Assembly (NCBI GenBank): GCA_001423545.1
Contig: LMOK01000001.1
Coordinates: 372,001-436,000 of the forward strand
Length of the DNA stretch: 64,000 bases
DNA from: Orlajensenia sp001423545
GTDB lineage: Bacteria > Actinomycetota > Actinomycetes > Actinomycetales > Microbacteriaceae
Reading direction: 5' to 3'
Shown: in pieces, positions 15,403-24,469 of the stretch
Layout of the letters: each line of letters begins with the position of its first letter
Numbering within the stretch: the first letter of the stretch is position 1
Program-made: the position numbers and the translations under genes
Notes under the pieces: model-generated
Databases searched by the model: none
The model's input: only the letters and a program-made list of their open reading frames with translations
What the model was told of the DNA's origin: nothing

Positions 15403-17769
15403 ATGAATCCCGATCGTCACAGTCGTTCGATGCTGCCGATCCCCGACCGACCGGCGCCGGGGCTGACGACATACGACGCGAAGGACCCCGACACGGCGTA
15501 CCCGCCGATCGAGCCGCTGTTGCCGCCGGACGGCGCACCGAATGTACTCGTGATCCTCCTCGACGACGTCGGGTTCGGAGCCTCGAGTGCGTTCGGCGGC
15601 CCGTGCGCGACGCCGAATGCCGAGAAGCTCGCCGCCGGGGGCCTCAAGTACAACCGATTCCACACGACCGCTCTGTGCGCGCCGACCCGGCAGGCCATGT
15701 TGACCGGCCGCAACCACCACTCGGTGGGAATGGGCAGCATCACCGAGACCGCCACGTCTGCGCCGGGCAACAGCTCGCTCCGGCCGAACACGAAGGCTCC
15801 GCTGGCGATGACGCTGAAGCTGAACGGGTACTCGACGGCGCAGTTCGGCAAGTGCCACGAGGTGCCCGTATGGCAGTCGTCACCGATGGGCCCGTTCGAT
15901 GCGTGGCCGTCTGCCGGGGGTGGCTTCGAGACGTTCTACGGATTCATCGGCGGCGAGAACAATCAGTGGGAGCCGGCTCTCTACGACGGGACGACCCCCG
16001 TTGAGCCCCCTGCCACCTTCGAGGAGGGATATCACCTCACCGAGGACCTCGCAGATCGGGCCAGCAGCTGGATCCGCACGCAGAAGGCGCTCATGCCGGA
16101 GAAGCCGTTCTTCGTCTACCTCGCGCCCGGAGCCACCCACGCGCCGCACCATGTGCCGGCGGAGTGGGCCGACAGGTACAAGGGGAAGTTCGCCGGCGGG
16201 TGGGACGCGCAGCGGGAGCAGACCTTCGCTCGGCAGAAGGAACTGGGCGTGATCCCGGCCGATGCCGAACTGACGCCACGGCACGCAGAGATTCCGGCGT
16301 GGGACGACATGCCTGACGAGCTGAAGCCTGTTCTCGAACGTGAGATGGAGGTGTACGCAGGATTCCTCGAGCACACCGATCACCACGTCGGACGCGTGAT
16401 CGACGCGATCGAGGACCTGGGGATCCTCGACAACACGATCATCTACTACATCATCGGCGACAACGGAGCATCGGCAGAGGGCACGGTCAACGGCGCCTTC
16501 AACGAGATGGCCAACTTCAACGGCATGGCCGCCCTGGAGACGCCCGAGTTCATGATGTCGAAGATCGACGAGCTCGGAAGTCCCACGTCGTACAACCACT
16601 ACGCCGTGGGGTGGGCCTGGGCGATGGACACGCCGTTCCAGTGGACGAAGCAGGTCGCCTCGCACTGGGGAGGCACACGCAACGGAACCATCGTGCACTG
16701 GCCGAACGGCATCGAAGAGAAGGGCGGACTGCGCAGCCAGTTCACCCACGTCATCGATCTCGCCCCGACCATCCTCGAAGCGGCCGGGCTCCCCGAGCCG
16801 ACGTCCGTGAACGGAGTACAGCAGTCCCCGATGGAGGGAACGAGCATGCTCTACTCCTTCAACTCCCCCGACACGGCGGAACGACACGACCTGCAGTACT
16901 TCGAGATGTTCGGCAATCGAGGCGTGTACTTCAAGGGCTGGAGTGCCGTCACGAAGCACCGCACCCCGTGGGTCATGGTCGGCGGCACCCTGCCCGCATT
17001 CGATGACGATGTCTGGGAGTTGTACGACGGTTCAGCCGACTACAGCCAGGCACGCGATCTCTCGGCGGACGATCCCGAGCGACTCCACAGCCTGCAACGA
17101 CTGTGGCTCATCGAGGCGACCAAGTACAACGTGCTGCCGATCGACGACCGCACGGCGGAGAGACTCAACCCCGAACTCGCCGGCAGGCCGACGCTCGTGC
17201 GCGGCAACAGCCAACTGCTGTTCGCCGGGATGGGACGGCTCTCCGAGAGCAGTGTGGTGAGCATCAAGAACAAGTCGTTCTCCGTCACCGCCGAGGTGGA
17301 GATTCCCGCATCCGGTGCCAACGGCGTGATCATCGCCCAGGGCGGCCGATTCGGCGGGTGGAGCCTGTACGCGAGGGATGGGCGGGTCAAGTTCATCTAC
17401 AACGTCCTCGGCATCCAGGAGTTCGTGACCGAGGCGACCGAACCGATTCCGCCCGGCACCCATCAGGTGCGGATGGAATTCGCCTACGACGGCGGGGGTC
17501 TCGCGAAAGGGGGCGACGTCACCCTGTTCTACGACGGAACCCCTGTCGGCACGGGCCGCGTCGGGGCGACTCAGGCGCTCATCTTCTCGGCCGACGAGAC
17601 CACCGACGTCGGCTACGAGTCGGGTACCGCAGTCGCATCCGACTACACGGCCGGCACCAGTCGATTCACGGGCAGGATCCAGTGGGTCCAGATCGACGTC
17701 GGGGTCGAGGACAACGACCACTTCATCGATCCCGACGAACGCCTGAGGGTCGCTATGGCCCGCCAGTAG
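15403..17769 (+). CDS. Arylsulfatase (Cys-type, formylglycine-dependent)
   Basis: A 788-residue S1-family sulfatase. The metal-binding N-terminus is LVILLDDVGFG (D54, D55). The formylglycine motif is CAPTR with C92, then GRNHHSVGMG, and a later IGDNGAS metal site. Residues past about 600 form a beta-rich extension (DGTPVGTG, GRIQWVQIDVG), probably a ConA-like domain. It hydrolyses sulfate esters once C92 is converted to formylglycine. No signal peptide is visible, so it is predicted to be cytosolic unless exported otherwise. No activating enzyme lies in this window. Confidence 0.88.
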   Translation: MNPDRHSRSMLPIPDRPAPGLTTYDAKDPDTAYPPIEPLLPPDGAPNVLVILLDDVGFGASSAFGGPCATPNAEKLAAGGLKYNRFHTTALCAPTRQAMLTGRNHHSVGMGSITETATSAPGNSSLRPNTKAPLAMTLKLNGYSTAQFGKCHEVPVWQSSPMGPFDAWPSAGGGFETFYGFIGGENNQWEPALYDGTTPVEPPATFEEGYHLTEDLADRASSWIRTQKALMPEKPFFVYLAPGATHAPHHVPAEWADRYKGKFAGGWDAQREQTFARQKELGVIPADAELTPRHAEIPAWDDMPDELKPVLEREMEVYAGFLEHTDHHVGRVIDAIEDLGILDNTIIYYIIGDNGASAEGTVNGAFNEMANFNGMAALETPEFMMSKIDELGSPTSYNHYAVGWAWAMDTPFQWTKQVASHWGGTRNGTIVHWPNGIEEKGGLRSQFTHVIDLAPTILEAAGLPEPTSVNGVQQSPMEGTSMLYSFNSPDTAERHDLQYFEMFGNRGVYFKGWSAVTKHRTPWVMVGGTLPAFDDDVWELYDGSADYSQARDLSADDPERLHSLQRLWLIEATKYNVLPIDDRTAERLNPELAGRPTLVRGNSQLLFAGMGRLSESSVVSIKNKSFSVTAEVEIPASGANGVIIAQGGRFGGWSLYARDGRVKFIYNVLGIQEFVTEATEPIPPGTHQVRMEFAYDGGGLAKGGDVTLFYDGTPVGTGRVGATQALIFSADETTDVGYESGTAVASDYTAGTSRFTGRIQWVQIDVGVEDNDHFIDPDERLRVAMARQ

Positions 17770-17785
17770 GTCCGTCGCCTATAGA

Positions 17786-17835
17786 TCTCCTCCGCGCACC
17801 AGCGCTGTCGTCTCGGCGCCACCTCGCGGAGGAGA
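17786..17835 (+). terminator. Hairpin after the sulfatase gene
   Basis: TCTCCTCCGCG at 17786-17796 pairs perfectly with CGCGGAGGAGA at 17825-17835 around a 28-nt loop that can fold further. No T-tract follows, which is common in high-GC actinobacterial terminators. It lies between the sulfatase stop and the regulator start, so it could also shape the regulator's leader. Confidence 0.45.
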
Positions 17836-17940
17836 CGTGACGCCGTGTGATCAGCCGCGCCGACAGCTGCCATCGCGTCGCGCCCAGCCCGGTGCAATAC
17901 TGAGCGAAAGTCGCGTTCAGGAGAGCCCCAGGAGGCGCAT

Positions 17941-20589
17941 GTGGTCGGCCAGTACTCCCCCATATCTCTCGTCGACCGCCCTGCCCTCCGGCGCCGTCTC
18001 GATGACGCACTCTCGGTACCACTGACGCTCCTGGTCGCTTCACCCGGGGCCGGCAAGACGGTGCTCCTCGACCAGTGGGCCGCCGATCACCCCGAACTCG
18101 CCTTCGTGCGGATCGACGTCGACTCGCTCGACGACGACCCGGTGCGCTTTGCCAAGCGCCTGTCGATGGCGATGGCGACTGCGCACCCCGACATGGCGCA
18201 GTTGTCCCGCTTCAGCGCACTGACCGCCGGAGGCCTGGGCGGGCCGCTGCTCACCGCCCTCTCCGCGGAACTGGAGTCATTCCCCGAGACCGTCGTGGTC
18301 CTCGACGATCTTCACCATCTGTCGAACGCCGCACTCCTCACCGACCTCGGCCGATTCATCGCGGCCCTTCCGACGAACGTGCACGTGATCATGTCGACGC
18401 GAGTCGATCCACCCATCCCCTGGAGCGGCCTGCGCCTGAGGAATCGGCTCCTCGAGATCCGTCAGGACGCCCTCGTCATGACGAGGGACGAATCCGCAGA
18501 ACTGCTCACCAACATCACCGGAACCGTCACATCACCCGCCGTGCTCGATGTGTTGCTCAGCCGGACCGAAGGGTGGGCGGCCGGGATCCAGCTCGCCGGG
18601 ATCACCCTCAAATACCACGACCGACCCGAGGAATTCGTCGCCGAGTTCGGCGGAAGCGATCGTCTGGTGGCCGAGTACCTGACCGAGGAGGTTCTCGATG
18701 CGCTTCCTCCGAACGGTCGCGCGCTCCTGCTCAGGTTGTCCCCTCTCGACACTATGACGGCGGACCTCGTCAACCACGTGCTCAGGCGGGACGATGCACG
18801 GCGGCTCTTCGAGCAACTGCGACACGAGTCCATGTTCTTCGTCCCGGTCGACAACCGCCAGGAACGGTTCAGGTTCCATCACCTCTTCCGCGATCTGCTG
18901 CGCTACAAGCTCAAGGCGGAACGATCCGACGACGAGACAGTGATCCTCGCTCGGGCGGCCGAGTACCACCTCGGTCGAGGCGAATTCGACGCCGGAATCG
19001 AATACCTCCTCAGGGCCCGCGACTGGGACGGCGCGATCGAGGCGATCATGACGCGCGGCAGCGAGATCTTCGAGAACGGCGAGATGCGCACGGTGATCCG
19101 CTGGATCACGACGGTGCCGGAGTCAGCTCGCGCCCATCGACGCGACGTCGCCCTCGAGCTCGGAATCCTGCTCGGAATGCAGGGTGCGTCCGCCCGCACG
19201 ATCGACATCCTGGGCAGGGTGGCCGACGACCCCGACGCCTCGGTCGGCGAGAGGGCGGTCGCGAACGCGTGGATGGCTGCGACGGTTCAGTGGAACGCCC
19301 GGCCCGAGGACTCGATACGCGCAGGCATGCGCGCGCTCGCACTCCTGGACGAGAACCCTGACGCGTTCCTCCCGAACATCATGAGGTTGAGTTCTCGCGG
19401 GCTGCTCGCGACCGTGGCGACGGCATCCGTCGGACGCGCACATTTCCTGAACGGCGACATGAGCCAGGCCGAGGCCTGGCTGGGCAGAGCCATGGGGACC
19501 GAGGGGATCGCCTACCCTCCCTTCCGCGTGGGTCTCCTGGGCTCCGTCGCCCTCCTGCGCGCGTGGCGCGGCCGGGCAGTCGAGTCAGAGCGCCTGGCAG
19601 TGGAGGCTCTCGACGTTGCCGCTGCGACCGGCCTCGTCCTCCACCCGATCAGCGCCGACGCTCATCTCGCCCTGGCGATGGTCGCTGTCGACCGAGGGTC
19701 AGCGGATGACTCCACTTCTCACCTGCGTGCGGGTGTCCTTCGCGCTGAAGCGAATCACCGCACGCAGCTGGCGTGGTTGGCCCGGTATCAACGCGCCCGA
19801 CTGGCCGTCGGCGATGGGCGCCCCGAGAAGACACTCGCACCAGCGAACCACGCGATTCCGGAGCCCGCGTCGAGTCCGGCCCCTGCTCTTCGCGATCGCC
19901 TCGACGGCCTCCACATGAATGAGCTCAGGCGCGCGGGTCGCGCCGTCGAAGCGCTGCGTTCCGTCCGGGACGCCGTCCCGAGGACGCCGGCGATCTGCTT
20001 CGAGACGATCGCGGCCCATCTCAGTCTCGGTGACACCGCGACAGCAGTCGAGATTCTGGAGAATGCAGCGGGAGTGATGGCGAGCGACGGGCTGCGCGGA
20101 GAGATCCAGCTCCTCCTCCTCCGTGCATGGGCCGCCGAGGCAGGAGGCGCGCACGACGACGCGCTGGAGTTCGCGGCGGAGGCGCTCGACAAGGCGGAGC
20201 CGGAGGGGCTGGTGGCGCCCTTCACCGTCGATGGCGGACCGGTCGTTCTCCGACTCATCGACGAGCTCGCACTCGACCGTGTCGGCCTGGCTCAGACCAT
20301 CAGGGCCGGAGCCCGACAGCTCGACTCGGGAAACACGAACGCGGCACTCGCCGACCCCCTCACGGAACGAGAGCTCGAGGTACTGCGGTACCTTCCCGAT
20401 CGGACGACCAACGCTGAGATCGCCGAGTTGTGCTTCGTGTCTGTCAACACCCTGAAGACGCACATGGCGCACATCTACCGCAAGCTCGGCGTCACAGGCC
20501 GAAGCGCCGCGATCGAACAGGCTCGGCACCTCGGGCTCCTCGACCCCGGTGCGGTGCGCATCGATCAGGTCAGGGTGATGACTCGCTGA
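17941..20589 (+). CDS. Large LuxR-family transcriptional regulator (MalT/LAL type)
   Basis: An 882-residue regulator starting at GTG, 5 nt after a strong SD AGGAGG. The N-terminal STAND-type ATPase has Walker A ASPGAGKT at 33-40 and Walker B VVVLDDLHHL near 119-128. The middle is a TPR-like helical sensor of about 450 residues. The C-terminal LuxR HTH spans about 807-868 (LTERELEVLRYL ... NTLKTHMAHIYRKLGV). LAL regulators such as MalT are activated by a sugar or other ligand plus ATP. The carbohydrate genes in this block are plausible targets. Its 3' end overlaps the opposing small gene by 20 bp. Confidence 0.88.
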   Translation: MVGQYSPISLVDRPALRRRLDDALSVPLTLLVASPGAGKTVLLDQWAADHPELAFVRIDVDSLDDDPVRFAKRLSMAMATAHPDMAQLSRFSALTAGGLGGPLLTALSAELESFPETVVVLDDLHHLSNAALLTDLGRFIAALPTNVHVIMSTRVDPPIPWSGLRLRNRLLEIRQDALVMTRDESAELLTNITGTVTSPAVLDVLLSRTEGWAAGIQLAGITLKYHDRPEEFVAEFGGSDRLVAEYLTEEVLDALPPNGRALLLRLSPLDTMTADLVNHVLRRDDARRLFEQLRHESMFFVPVDNRQERFRFHHLFRDLLRYKLKAERSDDETVILARAAEYHLGRGEFDAGIEYLLRARDWDGAIEAIMTRGSEIFENGEMRTVIRWITTVPESARAHRRDVALELGILLGMQGASARTIDILGRVADDPDASVGERAVANAWMAATVQWNARPEDSIRAGMRALALLDENPDAFLPNIMRLSSRGLLATVATASVGRAHFLNGDMSQAEAWLGRAMGTEGIAYPPFRVGLLGSVALLRAWRGRAVESERLAVEALDVAAATGLVLHPISADAHLALAMVAVDRGSADDSTSHLRAGVLRAEANHRTQLAWLARYQRARLAVGDGRPEKTLAPANHAIPEPASSPAPALRDRLDGLHMNELRRAGRAVEALRSVRDAVPRTPAICFETIAAHLSLGDTATAVEILENAAGVMASDGLRGEIQLLLLRAWAAEAGGAHDDALEFAAEALDKAEPEGLVAPFTVDGGPVVLRLIDELALDRVGLAQTIRAGARQLDSGNTNAALADPLTERELEVLRYLPDRTTNAEIAELCFVSVNTLKTHMAHIYRKLGVTGRSAAIEQARHLGLLDPGAVRIDQVRVMTR

Positions 20590-20788
20590 CGTGCTTGACC
20601 GCCTCGATCTCGATGTTGAACGAACGCAGGAGGTCGAGGAGCCCGACGAGTCGAGCCTGATCGGGGACGACCCCGCGCAACCGGGTCGACCCTGCACTGC
20701 TCTCGATCACTTCGAACCCTGCGAGTTCGTCCGTGATGAGGTGGCCCACCTCTCCCCTCACGAGGATGTCGAAAGTCTCGGCGATCAT
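20570..20788 (-). CDS. Small conserved-type protein (72 aa) in the DUF6325 operon
   Basis: A 72-residue soluble protein. FDILVRGEVGHLITDELAGFEV, then RLRGVVPDQARLVGLLDLLRSFNIEIEAVK, suggests an alpha/beta fold of the ferredoxin or ACT kind. Small proteins with the VPDQAxLxGLL pattern recur near actinobacterial stress-type genes (from memory, not searched). It lies 46 bp after the 54-residue gene and is probably in its operon. It overlaps the regulator gene's end. The function is unknown. Confidence 0.6.
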   Translation of the reverse strand: MIAETFDILVRGEVGHLITDELAGFEVIESSAGSTRLRGVVPDQARLVGLLDLLRSFNIEIEAVKHVSESSP

Positions 20789-20834
20789 TGCCGCTTCCGA
20801 TTCCGTCTACCGTCGCCGAGCCGGGTGCGGCGCG

Positions 20835-20999
20835 TCAGATGCGCCGACGACGGCCCGGCGTCACCGCTGCAGCGACGACAGCGGTCTTCACGATGGGCGA
20901 GGGGCCCGGGCTGGCGACCGCCGCGCCCACGACGGCGGCCTTCGCCACAGGTGCGCGGACGACGCCGACGCGGCCGATCCTGGCTGGTCTGAGTGGCAT
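20835..20999 (-). CDS. Tiny basic Ala/Val-rich protein (54 aa) coupled to DUF6325
   Basis: A 54-residue protein starting at ATG 20999, only one base after the DUF6325 stop, with a strong SD GAAGGAG 6-7 nt upstream inside the end of that gene. It has two short hydrophobic stretches (VAKAAVVGAAVA and IVKTAVVAAAV), each preceded by basic or Pro-rich segments, and a terminal RRRR. It could be a small membrane-associated or amphipathic peptide. The coupling and SD make it a real gene despite its size. Confidence 0.6.
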   Translation of the reverse strand: MPLRPARIGRVGVVRAPVAKAAVVGAAVASPGPSPIVKTAVVAAAVTPGRRRRI

Positions 21000-21000
21000 G

Positions 21001-21459
21001 TCAAGCTCCTTCTGTCTCGAGTATCCCATCGGCCTCGAGCGAGGCGATGATGGCTTGGATGGGAATGCGTCCGTTCGCGATCAGCTGTCCACCCGCGCGA
21101 CGCGCTGCGGAGGCGAACGGTGCAGCCCAGAGGTTCTCGTACACCAGGACCCCGGCGACGCTGCCCGGGTCCATGGCCGCAGCGAGGTTCACCACGTCTT
21201 CGGCGGCGAGGAGTTCGGCAAGCTGCCCCTCGATGGCGACGAGAGCGCCGAGATCCGGGACGTCGGAGAGTTCCATCGCGTCGATCTCGCCGTCGGCATC
21301 CTTCGACAGGATGAGCACGTCGATCACTCGGATGGTACCGGCGTCCACGAGCTTGACCAGCTCCTCCGCCATCTCTCCCGTGAAATTCGCCTGGCCGGCC
21401 GGAAACTCGATCACGTAGAAATCGACGGGGCCGAGCTCACTCAAATCGTCAGCAGGCAT
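21001..21459 (-). CDS. DUF6325 family protein
   Basis: A 152-residue acidic soluble protein. LGPVDFYVIEFPAG at the N-terminus, RVIDVLILSKDADGEI in the middle and VLVYENLWAAPFA near the C-terminus are characteristic of DUF6325. The function is unknown. ATG 21459 is chosen over the upstream in-frame start because AGGAGT lies 8 nt before it. It heads a three-gene minus-strand operon with the 54- and 72-residue proteins and is divergent from the PLDNc_N gene at 21721. Confidence 0.75.
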   Translation of the reverse strand: MPADDLSELGPVDFYVIEFPAGQANFTGEMAEELVKLVDAGTIRVIDVLILSKDADGEIDAMELSDVPDLGALVAIEGQLAELLAAEDVVNLAAAMDPGSVAGVLVYENLWAAPFASAARRAGGQLIANGRIPIQAIIASLEADGILETEGA

Positions 21460-21649
21460 CTCGGGTGACTCCTTCACATCTCGGTGGACCATGTCGGGAG
21501 CGAACGCCCCGGTTGATGTGGTTCAGCATCCTCTCGATCGATCGCGGCTACGTCATCCGATCAGGATGATTCACGGACCGCGGGAGCCTCACCTGCCTGA
21601 TCCCCTCTCCGTGGATGCCTCGGGAGGCGATCGAACGTCATTCCATCGG

Positions 21650-21690
21650 GGTGATGCGGCCCCGTCTCAGCCGGCGTAATTTCCGCATCC
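21650..21690 (+). promoter_or_regulatory. Shared promoter-like motif upstream of the second PLDNc_N gene
   Basis: GGTGATGCGGCCCC starts at 21650 and is followed after about 12 nt by CGTAATTTCC near 21675. The same pair of elements lies upstream of the paralogous gene at 15003. The rest of the 261-bp divergent spacer (21460-21720) shows no gene. Confidence 0.4.
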
Positions 21691-21720
21691 AGACGCCTCA
21701 TCGAGGAAACGGAGCAGCAC

Positions 21721-21984
21721 ATGTTCATCTGGGACTTCGTCACGTGGTTCATCGGCTTCTTCGTCACCTTCTCGTGCCTGATCCTCTTCTTCGTCGTCTT
21801 CGTCGATGTCTTCCGAGACGAGACCCTCGAGGGATGGGCGAAGGCTCTCTGGGTGGTGTTCCTCGTCTTCGTGCCGTTCCTCAGCACGGTCATCTACCTG
21901 ATCGTTCGACGCAAGAGCATGGCGATGCGCCAGGCGCGCGGAGCGGAAGTCGTCCACGACGACTTCGACTTCACACGCCCGTAG
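21721..21984 (+). CDS. PLDNc_N-type small membrane protein (no SHOCT)
   Basis: An 87-residue paralogue of the protein at 15003-15389. The two helices and the linker DVFRDETLEGWAKALWVVF are conserved. The SHOCT tail is replaced by a short acidic end (EVVHDDFDFTRP). The function is unknown. It is probably membrane-located, with both termini on the same side. Confidence 0.7.
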   Translation: MFIWDFVTWFIGFFVTFSCLILFFVVFVDVFRDETLEGWAKALWVVFLVFVPFLSTVIYLIVRRKSMAMRQARGAEVVHDDFDFTRP

Positions 21985-22060
21985 AGACAGGGCCTCGCCT
22001 GGAGGCGATGTCGGTGGTGAGTGCGACGATCCTCGTACCGACAGGGCGTCAGGAGGCAGG

Positions 22061-23257
22061 ATGCGGGGCGAGGCGACCGTGCTGCACGCCGATCTCGACG
22101 CCTTCTACGCCTCCGTCGAGCAGCGCGACGCGCCAGAACTGCGTGGCCGTCCCGTCATCGTCGGTGGCGGAGTCGTTCTGGCGGCCAGCTACGAGGCGAA
22201 GGCGCGTGGGGTGCGCACAGCCATGGGTGGCCGGCAGGCGCGCGAGCTGTGCCCCGATGCCGTCGTCGTCCCGCCCCGGATGGATGCGTACTCAGCGGCC
22301 AGCCGCGACGTCTTCGCGATCTTCCGCGACACGACGCCCCTCGTGGAGGGATTGTCCATCGACGAGGCGTTCCTGGAGGTCGGCGGACTCCGACGCATCG
22401 CGGGCACGCCGGAGCAGGTGGCGGTGCGACTGCGCGAGCGGGTGCGCACGGAAGCCGGACTGGCCATCTCGGTCGGAGTGGCGCGCACCAAGTACCTCGC
22501 CAAAGTCGCCAGCGCCGTCAGCAAGCCCGACGGGCTGCTCGTGGTCGAACCCGAGCGGGAGGAGGCGTTTCTGCTCCCACTCCCGGTGGAACGGTTGTGG
22601 GGCGTCGGTGCCGTGACCGCCGAGAAGCTGCACCGGCTCGGCATCACCACCGTCGGGCAGCTGGCGGAACTCGAGGCCGCGACCGCGGAGCGCCTCCTGG
22701 GCAAGGCCACCGGCGCCCATCTCCACGCGCTGGCCCGGCTGCGCGACCCGCGCCCCGTCGACGCCACGCGTCGCCGCTCGTCCATCGGGTCCCAACGTGC
22801 GCTCGGCAACCGCCCGCGTTCCGTCGAGGAACTCGACGTCATCCTCACTCAGATCGTCGATCGGCTCACTCGCCGCCTGCGCGACGGCGATCGCGTGTGC
22901 CGTACGGTCGTGTTGCGTCTTCGCTACGGTGACTTCGCGAAGGCCACCAGATCGCGCACGATGCACTCCCCGACGGACCGCACCGCGGTTCTCCTCGCCG
23001 TCGCGCGAGAGCTGCTCGCCTCCGCTCACGCGGAGATCTCGGAACGCGGCATCACCCTCGTCGGCATCTCGCTGTCGCAGCTGGCGTCGGCGGGCAGCCT
23101 CCAGCCGGAGCTGGCGATCGACTGGAACGACCAAGCGCGCCTCGACTCCGTCCTCGATGCCGTGCGCGACCGATTCGGTGCGGCATCCGTCGCCCGGGCC
23201 ACCCAGCTCGACCGGGATCCCGGCTGGTCGACACCGCTGCTGCCGGAACACGAGTGA
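22061..23257 (+). CDS. dinB: DNA polymerase IV (Y-family translesion polymerase)
   Basis: A 398-residue Y-family polymerase. Catalytic residues are in HADLDAFYASVE (D10, D12) and LSIDEAFLEV. VGVARTKYLAKVAS and the helix-hairpin LWGVGAVTAEKL are also present. It copies past damaged bases with low fidelity. The usual C-terminal clamp motif of the QLxLF kind is degenerate here (QPELAI) or absent. An SD (AGGAGG, close to the start) precedes ATG 22061. No obvious LexA box was found upstream. It is a single gene between small membrane protein genes. Confidence 0.9.
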   Translation: MRGEATVLHADLDAFYASVEQRDAPELRGRPVIVGGGVVLAASYEAKARGVRTAMGGRQARELCPDAVVVPPRMDAYSAASRDVFAIFRDTTPLVEGLSIDEAFLEVGGLRRIAGTPEQVAVRLRERVRTEAGLAISVGVARTKYLAKVASAVSKPDGLLVVEPEREEAFLLPLPVERLWGVGAVTAEKLHRLGITTVGQLAELEAATAERLLGKATGAHLHALARLRDPRPVDATRRRSSIGSQRALGNRPRSVEELDVILTQIVDRLTRRLRDGDRVCRTVVLRLRYGDFAKATRSRTMHSPTDRTAVLLAVARELLASAHAEISERGITLVGISLSQLASAGSLQPELAIDWNDQARLDSVLDAVRDRFGAASVARATQLDRDPGWSTPLLPEHE

Positions 23258-23364
23258 GAACCCAACGCGGCGATCAGCCTCTTCTCGGATCTCGCCCGCC
23301 GCGGTACGCTCCGAATCAGACAGTGCGTTCATGGCCGATCGCGCCGGATCAAACGGAGGTCTTG

Positions 23365-24468
23365 GTGAGTCAGTCGACATCGCTCTCTCGTATCGTCGGC
23401 AATCCGACCGCGAATGCCGAGTCCCGCGAATCCACGGCGCTGCTCGTCGGTGCGGCCGGATTCATCGTGGGGGTGGTGCCGGCCCTCTTCATCTTCTGGG
23501 GACGAGAGGTCCCCATCTCGGGGCGCGGATCGCTCGGGGACCTCGCCGCTGTCGGGTCGGCCATCGCGGCTCTCCTCGCCTTCCTGTACGGCGCAGTGCT
23601 GCGAGGAGCACAACAGGTCCCGGCCCCCGGATGGCGGCGGCTGCGCTGGTTCGACGTCGCGGCCCTGTGCCTGGCGCATGCGATCATCGCCCTTCTCGGC
23701 TGGGTCGCCCTCGCCGCGGTGTTCAGTGCGGGATTCGCGGGCGCGAGCCTCTACTCCACGTCGGCCGCGGTACTGGCGGCTGTGACCATGGCGATCTCGG
23801 CCTACGCGGCATTCCTCTCAGCCGTCAATCTCACCCCGATGCTGCTGTCGCTCGTGTTGGCCGGGTTCCTCGTCGTCGGCAGCCTGGCGAGCATGTTGAG
23901 CTCGACCGACCCGCTCTGGTGGCAGAAGAACCTCAGCACCCTCGGCATCAGCGACGACATCTCGGCCCTGGCCTTCAACGTCACCCTCGTCATCGCCGGA
24001 GTCATGGTCACCACGGTCGCGCACTACGCGACCATCTGGCTGCCGACGACGACCCGCGTCGAACTCCGAGGACGCAACCTGGTTCGGTTGGCGCTCATCG
24101 TGATGGGCATCCTCCTCGCCTGCGTGGGAATCTTCCCCGTCGACGAGAATCTCGAGATCCACAACCTCTCGGCCACCGGAATGGCGATCATCTACGTGGT
24201 GATGGTCCTCTCGCTCCGGGCACTCGTCCCGTCCATGCCGCGCGTGTTCCTCGTCCTGGGCTATGTGTTCGTCGCTGTGATCGTCGTTCTCGCGACGTTC
24301 TTCATCAACGGCTACTACAACCTGACCGCGGTCGAACTCATCGCCTTCGTGCTCATCTTCGCCTGGATCATCGTCTTCCTCCGGACGACCGGATCTCTGC
24401 AGGCCGTCGCTGCAGCAACGGTCGTCTCGGCGGACAGCACCGTCGACGCCGACCTCCAGCCGAAGTGA
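23365..24468 (+). CDS. Multi-helix membrane protein with DUF998-like C-terminal half
   Basis: A 367-residue protein starting at GTG 23365, chosen because GGAGG lies 5 nt upstream; longer in-frame starts lack an SD. About ten transmembrane helices are visible. The second half matches the DUF998 pattern: NLSTLGISDDISALAFNVTL, a GIFPV segment, then HNLSATGM. DUF998 proteins are uncharacterised membrane proteins. It ends 1 bp before the convergent GH15 gene stop, so the two transcripts must overlap. Confidence 0.65.
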   Translation: MSQSTSLSRIVGNPTANAESRESTALLVGAAGFIVGVVPALFIFWGREVPISGRGSLGDLAAVGSAIAALLAFLYGAVLRGAQQVPAPGWRRLRWFDVAALCLAHAIIALLGWVALAAVFSAGFAGASLYSTSAAVLAAVTMAISAYAAFLSAVNLTPMLLSLVLAGFLVVGSLASMLSSTDPLWWQKNLSTLGISDDISALAFNVTLVIAGVMVTTVAHYATIWLPTTTRVELRGRNLVRLALIVMGILLACVGIFPVDENLEIHNLSATGMAIIYVVMVLSLRALVPSMPRVFLVLGYVFVAVIVVLATFFINGYYNLTAVELIAFVLIFAWIIVFLRTTGSLQAVAAATVVSADSTVDADLQPK

Positions 24469-24469
24469 C

